From Euglena gracilis (Eukaryota > Euglenida > Euglenophyceae > Euglenales), in assembly GCA_039621445.1 (NCBI GenBank), contig CP154956.1, positions 15,975,508-16,039,507 of the forward strand: a stretch of 64,000 bases of DNA, read 5' to 3'. Positions 57,335 through 64,000 of the stretch are shown piece after piece. The stretch's first letter is position 1, and each line of letters opens with the position of its first letter. The notes beneath the pieces were generated by a model. That model saw only the letters and a list, made by a program, of their open reading frames with translations. It did not search any database and was not told the DNA's origin. The position numbers and the translations under genes were made by a program.

Positions 57335-58183
57335 TGGGCTGATGAACAGATGGAGGTAGGACCTGATCAACCCTGCCCCCCCTGCCCATCTGCCTTCCTG
57401 GTCGGTACCCCGGAAAATTTTCGGGTCCCCCACCCCCCACTCCAACTTTCCGCTCGGAATGTTGTGCAAAGTAGGAAAGGGTTCATGGGAAAGCTGGCAA
57501 GAAAACGTATTTTCGCCAGACCCTTCACTTTGCTTACCCCCCATGGAACTTTTGGTCCAAGCGGAAATCAAATCCAAAATTTTTGTGCAAAAGTCAAAAT
57601 TCTCATTGACACTGGTTGTCGCATTGCACTACTTTTTCGGTTCGGGTTGATACCAACCCCCCTCTTGGTGAAAGCCAAGAAGCCGATCAAAATTACGACG
57701 GCTGACAACACCCCCATGTGCGGTGGTGACTTGGGATGCTTTTTGGACATTGTCCTACCCCTCATCCCCAAGCACCACTCACACCCCCCCCAACCGCAAA
57801 ATTTTCCGGATACCTGGGGATACGAATCCGGAATCCATGGTTCTGACGTAATCCTGGGATACCCCTTTTTACGTCAGCACCGGCTGGTAGTGGATTGCCA
57901 CTCCCACGGTTTGCGCACATCACCGCTCTCCTCATTGCCCCCCAAACCTTCATCACCCGTGGCGTCAACCGCGACAGCCACCAATTTTTCCACAACATTT
58001 TCAAAACTTTTACCCCGTTACCAACCACACCAACCAACGTTTTCCACACCGGGTGTACCGAGAAAGTTCACCCCCTGCCCACTACCATACCAACTTCCGT
58101 TCCCCATGAGGCAGGGCAAGCGAGTAGCGGTACCCCCCTCGTTCCACTGGGTTACAAGACGAAAGCCCAAAGGCCTGAAGTGA
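57305..58183 (+). CDS. pol: Chromovirus Pol: aspartic protease
   Basis: Open in the gag frame from the codon after the TAG. The catalytic motif is LIDTGCRIALL (DTG at 57,608-57,616), and the second conserved motif is VILGYPFLRQHRLVVDC (about 57,850-57,895). Both are diagnostic of retroviral-type proteases, which act as dimers and cut Gag and Pol. The first 80 or so residues are a Pro-rich linker. The frame is lost near 58,100, where the downstream Pol region continues one frame over; translation after that point to 58,183 is out of register. Confidence 0.78.
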   Translation, partial: GSPRSEGTDLWADEQMEVGPDQPCPPCPSAFLVGTPENFRVPHPPLQLSARNVVQSRKGFMGKLARKRIFARPFTLLTPHGTFGPSGNQIQNFCAKVKILIDTGCRIALLFRFGLIPTPLLVKAKKPIKITTADNTPMCGGDLGCFLDIVLPLIPKHHSHPPQPQNFPDTWGYESGIHGSDVILGYPFLRQHRLVVDCHSHGLRTSPLSSLPPKPSSPVASTATATNFSTTFSKLLPRYQPHQPTFSTPGVPRKFTPCPLPYQLPFPMRQGKRVAVPPSFHWVTRRKPKGLK

Positions 58184-59040
58184 TCACGGTGTCGAGTAGT
58201 CGCCCAGCTGCACTAATACCACGTTTTCCACCAGATGTATCGCTTTCAGATACATCTGTACACCCCCCAGCAGCTACAAAAGCGCATCCCAACTTTTACA
58301 CACACCCCCACCAGACCAACATGCGCGACCAGGACCACTACTCCGACACTTCCTTCCAATGTGTGCACTGTAGGAGACTTGCCTCCCAGCCAGATTTCGA
58401 TTGTGGATGTCTAGTCCAAACACCAACACTAATCCCGATTTCGCGTAACCATACACTTGGTTGCGGATCGCAATGCGCGACCGTACATCAAGTGCTCCAA
58501 CAACGAGGTATTGCCTTGTTGTTTGGGACCGCGAAATCCGTGTCACACACATCCCCCACCTCCATCTGGCATGATATGGACTGGGTATGCACCCATCCAA
58601 CCCATCAACCCTTGGGAATGCCCCTTGGGAGTGTGGATGACACACCCTTGACCTATGTTTGCGGATCCCTGAATTGCGTTACCGCTCTTCAACCCGCGAA
58701 CCAGGTCGACACATACGCGATGCGCGTATGGAACGCATTTAATTTTGGTCAATACCGTATTTTGGAGGAATGGTTCTCCAAAATCGCGGCTTTGGCTGAT
58801 TCCTTCGATTTGTCGTTGGAAATTGATGCGTTCTCATCAAAAGCGCATGCGCGCTTGTCGCGATATTGGTCGCGACATACCAACGCATTTCTTAAATTCT
58901 GGGGTGATACGGTGCTGTGGATGCATCCTCCCCCAAAGCTTATCCCGGATGTGGTGGAGAAAATTCTCCGCGATGAAGCGCGAGGAGCTCTCCTCATACC
59001 CGTCAATCCGAATGCGGATTGGTTTCACCAACTATCCCTA
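58100..59040 (+). CDS. pol: Chromovirus Pol: region between protease and reverse transcriptase
   Basis: Read in the frame open from 57,895 to 59,073. It contains a Cys-rich patch (CVHCRRLASQPDFDCGC at 58,360) and then EIDAFSSKAHARLSRYWSR followed by FWGDTVLWMHPPPKLIPDVV and GALLIPVNPNADWFHQL (about 58,815-59,040). That pattern (DAF, later W...PP..LI, then P...W...L) recalls the RNase H-like domain found after reverse transcriptase in DIRS-type elements. Here it lies before reverse transcriptase. The frame shifts again at about 59,040 (WWDLPADVPLFEDF continues in the next frame). The function is not established. Confidence 0.55.
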
Positions 59041-60445
59041 TGTGTGTTTTCATTGGTGGGATTTACCCGCTGATGTACCACTATTTGAGGATTTTTGTGG
59101 TATATTATTACCACCTGTCAAAGAAATCATTTTTCGCGTTTGTTTCTTTGACGCATTCGGAATATCCGATGTGCGTGTGCCAAGATACCTTGGTACCAAT
59201 TGTTATGCCACACCCTCAACGTAGATTTCTGCGGTCATTGAGTGTGCCGACCAACATCACAAGTACCCTGATTATTGTTCGCGAATTGCTCGCGAATTCC
59301 ATGGTGTACTGGATAACCCAGTTTACGCCTGCGACATCGACCCCGCGATTCGCGGTCCGTTCGGTGTTTGCAAAATCGAGCTCAAGGATGGCGCTAAACC
59401 TATGCACCGGAAATTCTTCCGTTGCTCGGGTGAACGCGAACAGGCTCTCAACGAGATGATTGAGAAGCTCATCCAGCGGAAGTGGATTATCCCTTCCAAG
59501 AGCGAGTGGACATCACAAGCTTTTGTGGTGCCCAAACCCGCTGACCAGTCTGGTCAGAAGAAGTGGAGACTAGTGCTGGATTACCGGTACCTGAACTCCC
59601 AAACGAAGGATGACCCCTTCCCGTTACCGCTGATCGAGGATTTGATCACCAAACAATCGGATAACCGGTTGTGGTCAATCTTTGATCTGGAAGACGGTTT
59701 CCATCAGATGCATTTGCATCCTGATTCGCAACCGTACACGGCATTCGTGACATCCAAGGGTGTGTACCAATGGACGGTACTCCCCATGGGTGTTAAGAAT
59801 GGCCCAGCCATGTTTTCTCGCATGATCCAGTGGGTTTTGCGCGATTTACCGTTTGCTCTGGTGTACATCGATGATGTACTGGTGGGAACCCAACCGCCAT
59901 CCGCGAAATCGGGCGAGGATATCCTCGACCCGCATTATCGCGATGTGCGCGCGGTATTATCCGCGTTCCAAAAGCATGTGCTTTTTGTGAAGGGTTCCAA
60001 AATGCACCTGTTTCGCAAAATTATTAAGTTTTGCGGGCACATCCTGAGCAACGGGCAGCGTAAAGCCGCACCCAGTAAGATGGAGGCCATTAAGAAATGG
60101 ACTCCTGAGGTCATTAAGACCTTAACGCATTTAAAGGGATTTTTGGGATTAGCCCAATACTACGCGATTTACATGAAAGATTTCGCGAAAATCGCGGTAC
60201 CCCTAACCCGACAACTCAAAAATCGGACACCCGATAACGCAAAAGTCATTTGGGATGACCAAATGCGCGAGGCCTTGAATAAAATCAAGGACTTGCTCCT
60301 CGAGAACGTGGTTCTCGATATCGCGGATCCATACAAACCGTATGTCCTGGAGGTCGACAGCAGCGATTACGCTGTTGGCGGGGTTCTTAGCCAGCATAAT
60401 GCGGCGAATGAACTCCGACCTGTGGCTTTTCTTCAGCAGGAAGCT
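59041..60445 (+). CDS. pol: Chromovirus Pol: reverse transcriptase
   Basis: A continuous frame except for a TAG at 59,222-59,224. Motifs in order: WRLVLDYRYLNSQTKDD with FPLPLIEDL (59,565-59,640), FDLEDGFHQMHLHPDSQPYT (59,680), YQWTVLPMGVKNGPAMFSRM (59,766), and the catalytic YIDD of LVYIDDVLVGT (59,864). Then follow FCGHILS and GFLGLAQYYAIYMKDFAKIA, the thumb/connection part typical of Ty3/gypsy. The start of RNase H (EVDSSDYAVGGVLSQ, the first catalytic Asp) is in the same frame. A one-base shift near 60,436-60,445 moves the rest of RNase H to another frame. Confidence 0.9.
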
Positions 60446-60880
60446 ACAGGGCGACAACGGGAAAGGACAGGTTAAATGGAGCATTCGCGAAAAGGAGACA
60501 TATGCCATTGTGCTAATTCTCCAGAAGTTCCGCAGCTGGATAGCCAGCAGCTTGGTCCAGATACTAGTGTTGACGGATCATGAGAGCCTTCAACACTGGT
60601 ATACCGAGGACCTGAACAAGGCCATGTCATCAGTTGGCAGAAGATGCCGATGGCATGAGTTCTTGAGCCAGTTTAACCTGGTGGTAGTTTATACCCCAGG
60701 TCATACGCAAAAAGTTGCGGATCCTCTCAGCCGAGCCCCCTGGTATTATCCTGGGAACCCGGATGAGGGTGATGCGACTTTTCATGGCAGCCATGAGGCT
60801 GACCAGTTCGCACGTCGATCCGACGCTGCGGACAACATGCTCGATTCACTACCGGTTTCCCGGGTGTATCGCAGCATCGC
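60436..60880 (+). CDS. pol: Chromovirus Pol: RNase H, C-terminal part
   Basis: Frame open from 60,342 to 61,004; homology starts near 60,436. It contains [19 protein letters not shown] (catalytic Glu), then [10 protein letters not shown] (catalytic Asp) and [16 protein letters not shown] (final Asp and the end of the domain). All RNase H catalytic positions I can place are present across the two frames. The frame is left near 60,880, where the integrase frame takes over. Confidence 0.82.
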
Positions 60881-62532
60881 CATTTCACCATTGCGTGGAA
60901 GGCGCCGGCGTGGACGCACTGCCGGACCCCGTCGCATTACGCGTACGGAAACTCCTACCCCCCTATTTTTCCGCGAATGGGATTATTCGCGTGACCCTAT
61001 ATAGTACCATTGTGAATAGACTTCGTAATGGTGAATCCATAGAGAATTACTCTCTATCACCATTGCGGCTTATTTTCCGGAATGATTCTGGTTATAAATA
61101 TTGTATACCCCAAGACCTGGTTGATGATGTGATTTTGAGCTATCACAACCATGGTCACCCTGGGGCCCCCAAACTTCTTTCACTAGTGGGTCGCAGATAT
61201 TGCACAACCCTGAGTGAAAAAGAATTATATTCGCGCTGTTTGCGAATTTCGCAACGGTGCCAAATTTGTCAGGCTGTGAAACCGCGCAGAGGTACCCCCC
61301 CTGGTACGATGGACTTTTTCCCCGTACCACCTGACATTTTTACATCCCTCTGCATGGATTTTCTCGAACTTGAACCTTGCAAAGGATCAGATGACAAAAT
61401 TTACGATTACGTTTTTGTTGTCGTCTGTCGGCTGAGTGGGTACATAGTAGCCATTCCATGCCGGAAAGCAGGGTTGACAGCCCAAATTTTGGCATCCATA
61501 TTCCTGGAGAAATGCATCTGCTTAATGGGTTTACCGAACGAAATCGTGAGTGATCAAGATCACTTGATCTCTTCGCGGTTTTTCACAACTTTGTGCGGTT
61601 TACTCGGCATTGAGCAGCATTTTTCCATTATATACCGCCCGAAAGGCAATGGTAGAGCCGAGGCAGCCGTGAAATCCGTTGTCAATATGCTTCGCCTTTC
61701 ACTGGCTGACTCGGGTAAGAATTGGTTATCCGTTCTTCATTGGTGGTTTTTGCACATCAATACCTTGCCAGGGATGGTATTACCACACTCACCGTACAAA
61801 ATTGTTTTCGGACGAGACCCTCCGGCCATAGGGGATATCCCCTCGGAGAGACCCGCCCGAAGTAGCGTCAGCTGTGAAACGTGGTTTGCAGAAGTGGAAT
61901 CACTCCGCTCTGCAGTCCAATCACGTATCACAGAAATTCATTCCAACAAACGGAAATCGTTTTTACAAAACTTCAACACACCTGTGTATAGTCCAGGTGA
62001 CCGCGTGTGGGTACGGAATAACCGCACCCGCATGCAATCTTCCAAGCTAGATCCTCTTTGGCTCGGCCCATGCGAAATTTTGGAGAGGTTAGGTAGTAGC
62101 GGGCGATATAAAGTTGCCTTGCCCAACGGGATTGAGGACGTCCATATGGACGACTTCAAACCGTACCTAAGCCCCCCAGACGGAAAAGCTATCCCCTGCC
62201 TATATTTCAAGCCCCGTTCCAGATTACCTGAAACGGACGACTTTGTGGTCGATAAGATAATAGACCACAAGGTCGACAGGGGTGTGCACTACTGGAAAGT
62301 TCGCTGGAAAGGGTATGGGCCAGAGGAGGACACTTGGGAGCCAGCATCCAGTTTTGTTGGATATGTCCAACAGGATTGGAAGCTGTGGAACAAGCGCAAT
62401 AACATAGACATAAACATAAACACTTCTGAAACGATTTCGTTTTGGAGAATGCGTGTGTTTTATGTGAATGTTTCGCGTTTATACCCCCCCCCTGCACTTC
62501 ATTATTTCTCTATCTTTCTCGCAGAGTTTTGA
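60880..62532 (+). CDS. pol: Chromovirus Pol: integrase with chromodomain
   Basis: Read in the frame open from 60,715 to TGA at 62,530-62,532. Zinc finger H-x3-H (YHNHGHPG, 61,141) and C-x2-C (CQIC, 61,258). DDE core: Asp in MDFLELEP (about 61,355), Asp in VSDQDHLIS (61,552), Glu in GNGRAEAAV (61,660), the last two 35 residues apart, a standard DD35E layout. [10 protein letters not shown]-type segment follows, then a chromodomain (about 62,236-62,385: [28 protein letters not shown]), which in chromoviruses guides insertion to marked chromatin. The tail after it is Asn/Ile-rich. This part is intact for more than 500 codons. Confidence 0.92.
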   Translation, partial: PFHHCVEGAGVDALPDPVALRVRKLLPPYFSANGIIRVTLYSTIVNRLRNGESIENYSLSPLRLIFRNDSGYKYCIPQDLVDDVILSYHNHGHPGAPKLLSLVGRRYCTTLSEKELYSRCLRISQRCQICQAVKPRRGTPPGTMDFFPVPPDIFTSLCMDFLELEPCKGSDDKIYDYVFVVVCRLSGYIVAIPCRKAGLTAQILASIFLEKCICLMGLPNEIVSDQDHLISSRFFTTLCGLLGIEQHFSIIYRPKGNGRAEAAVKSVVNMLRLSLADSGKNWLSVLHWWFLHINTLPGMVLPHSPYKIVFGRDPPAIGDIPSERPARSSVSCETWFAEVESLRSAVQSRITEIHSNKRKSFLQNFNTPVYSPGDRVWVRNNRTRMQSSKLDPLWLGPCEILERLGSSGRYKVALPNGIEDVHMDDFKPYLSPPDGKAIPCLYFKPRSRLPETDDFVVDKIIDHKVDRGVHYWKVRWKGYGPEEDTWEPASSFVGYVQQDWKLWNKRNNIDININTSETISFWRMRVFYVNVSRLYPPPALHYFSIFLAEF

Positions 62533-62625
62533 TTAAGATAGAAGCCTTGCTTTTTCAGTGCTCTCGCACTCAAATCGACTGACAACAAGGTTATCCTTAG
62601 TTGTCGTCGTCGTTCGGGTAGCATC

Positions 62626-64000
62626 ATGCTGCCTGGGCGCGGACCTGGACCAGGTCCACCATGGCCGCAGCCTTCTGGCGCGCCATACCCTCAGTACCCT
62701 CAGTATGCTGAGGCCCCGATTCCGGGTGCCCCACATGCTGAGAGGGTTTCAGCCCCGGTATTCGCCGCGGCTACCAGCAGCCGGTCCGCATATGCGGTAC
62801 CAGATCCATCTGCCGTCCAGCAGCCGGCACCTCAGCCACCAGTGCAGCGCAGATCGCGCCTGCCCCCGTATGCGGGAGAGATGATCTTCCGCACTACGGA
62901 GACGTTGGAGCGGGCGATGCGTATGTGCGCACACCCCCCAACGGAGCCCTTTATGCAAGCCCTTTGGGATGCATACTGTGCTCAGCTGTTGGTGGTAGCC
63001 AACACCCCTGTGGCTCAGTGGTGTCCCTGCGGTCAAGCCCTGATGACGGGCAGACGGTATTTCTCGTCCGCAGCCGATTCCGGCTTCGAACCCGGCGAGA
63101 CCATGATGGACCTGGGCGTGTATGTGCCGCCCATGCTGCAAACGCAGACGCCGGTGGGATCCCACACCGTGCATATGCGTGAGCACACGCCCCCACCGGT
63201 AGGTGAGGCTGTGCATGTCCCACCTGGGATGACGAGAATTTTTGCTCGCCCGCCCTCGCCGCAGCGAATGCCGCCGCGCGAGCCGCCAGCGGAGCAATTT
63301 GTCTCGCGGTACGCGACGCACGCGGATTACCCGCGCGGCGCACGCGTGCTCCCAGCCGGACAGTCGGACGTGCCCTCTGAGGCATACGTCCAACACATGT
63401 TCATGCACTGGATGCCACAAGCATCATCGGTCGCCCCTGCCCCTGGCGTTGAGCCACGGAGGCAGGAGGAGCCCATAGTGGTGGAGGATGAACCTCCCCA
63501 CCGTGAGGCAGCCCGACCGCCCAGTGCAGCCCCTGTCCAGACTGGGGATGTCCCCCGTCGGCAGGAGGCTCCCTACTATCATATGGCACCTCCGGGAACC
63601 GAGCAGGATGAGCTTGCTCGGCACTTCCTGCAGGAGCCAGTATTCGCGTCTGAAGAGCACCGGACGAGGTATTACGCCTCTCTGGCTGCCCTTCAGGGTC
63701 GTGGATACACCCCCTACCATCCGTACCAGCCGCAGCTGCGGGTGGCAACCCCGGTATTACCCGGTGAGCCCCCGGCAGGAGCGGCAGGATTACCTGCCAC
63801 CCTGAAGCGCGATAGGGTTACGGAGAACCTTACCCCACAGCCCAGGCGACCCAGCCCACGGGACGCGGAAGGCGGTGCGGCAATGCAGGTGGAAGCCAGC
63901 CAGGATACCCTGGTCGGGCAACCACCGGCAGTGGCACAGGCAGCGATGAGCCGTCCTGTTGCCGCAATGCCACCGCCGATCCCTCCGGTATGGAAGGAGC
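62626..64000 (+). CDS. Long open Pro-rich ORF downstream of pol (runs off the window)
   Basis: ATG at 62,626, open for 458 codons to the window end. It begins MLPGRGPGPGPPWPQPSG, stays rich in Pro, Ala, Arg and Gln, and has a more compact part (EPFMQALWDAYCAQLLV, then WCPCGQALMTGRRYF) near residues 100-145. There is no signal peptide, membrane span, zinc knuckle or enzyme motif. It starts 93 bp after the integrase stop on the same strand. A pyrimidine-rich acceptor-like CAG (62,522-62,524) lies just upstream, with no LTR between. It could be a third ORF of the retroelement, the Gag-like ORF of another element, or a host exon. It is much richer in GC than the integrase. Confidence 0.6.
   Translation, partial: MLPGRGPGPGPPWPQPSGAPYPQYPQYAEAPIPGAPHAERVSAPVFAAATSSRSAYAVPDPSAVQQPAPQPPVQRRSRLPPYAGEMIFRTTETLERAMRMCAHPPTEPFMQALWDAYCAQLLVVANTPVAQWCPCGQALMTGRRYFSSAADSGFEPGETMMDLGVYVPPMLQTQTPVGSHTVHMREHTPPPVGEAVHVPPGMTRIFARPPSPQRMPPREPPAEQFVSRYATHADYPRGARVLPAGQSDVPSEAYVQHMFMHWMPQASSVAPAPGVEPRRQEEPIVVEDEPPHREAARPPSAAPVQTGDVPRRQEAPYYHMAPPGTEQDELARHFLQEPVFASEEHRTRYYASLAALQGRGYTPYHPYQPQLRVATPVLPGEPPAGAAGLPATLKRDRVTENLTPQPRRPSPRDAEGGAAMQVEASQDTLVGQPPAVAQAAMSRPVAAMPPPIPPVWKE

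Noticed and set aside
62533-62625. A 3' LTR between integrase and the next ORF
   Set aside because: Only 93 bp, with no TG...CA limits and no match to the sequence before the primer-binding site.

Overview
This window is nuclear DNA from a eukaryote, probably a unicellular alga or other protist; I cannot name the species. Host coding sequence is broken into short GC-rich exons, mostly 60 to 170 nt, with consistent phases and NCAG acceptors. These sit in long introns full of microsatellites, C-run/G-run hairpins and small transposons. All host exons I can support are on the + strand.

Layout. (1) 1.4-7.2 kb: six consecutive phase-0 exons, each coding exactly one WD40 (beta-propeller) blade, plus one degenerate candidate blade upstream. 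(2) 10.5-22.0 kb: coiled-coil exons followed by a charged C-terminal stretch. This may be the downstream half of the WD40 gene or a separate gene. (3) 22-28 kb: no supported gene, one very long (TG)n. (4) 28.2-34.3 kb: exons of a small Ala/Gly-rich, probably multi-span membrane protein ending in a TAG. (5) 38.5-40.8 and 43.5-51.2 kb: two tandem paralogues of a gene I do not recognise. Copy 2 has a small transposon inside a coding exon, in frame, and the paralogue supplies the empty site. (6) 52.6-62.5 kb: a chromovirus (Ty3/gypsy retrotransposon with a chromodomain) with gag, protease, reverse transcriptase, RNase H, integrase and chromodomain, broken by several frameshifts. (7) 62.6 kb to the window end: a long open Pro-rich ORF directly downstream of the integrase.

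Mobile DNA dominates the non-coding sequence. At least nine short elements have termini beginning CAGG (or a one-base variant) and 8-bp target duplications, the signature of hAT transposons. One damaged larger relative at 46.0-47.5 kb still has transposase-like coding. A foldback element ending in TA (Tc1/mariner-like) lies at 14.6-15.7 kb. Three fragments of relatives of the chromovirus lie at 0.4, 11.3 and 17.4 kb.

The most interesting signal is at the gag-protease junction. Gag ends in a UAG, the protease frame continues in the same phase, and an 8-bp perfect hairpin begins exactly 8 nt after the UAG. The divergent fragment at 11.34 kb keeps the UAG, the 8-nt spacer and the stem, with one compensatory base-pair change. 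This resembles gammaretroviral stop-codon readthrough. Function is inferred by homology and layout; I ran no searches.
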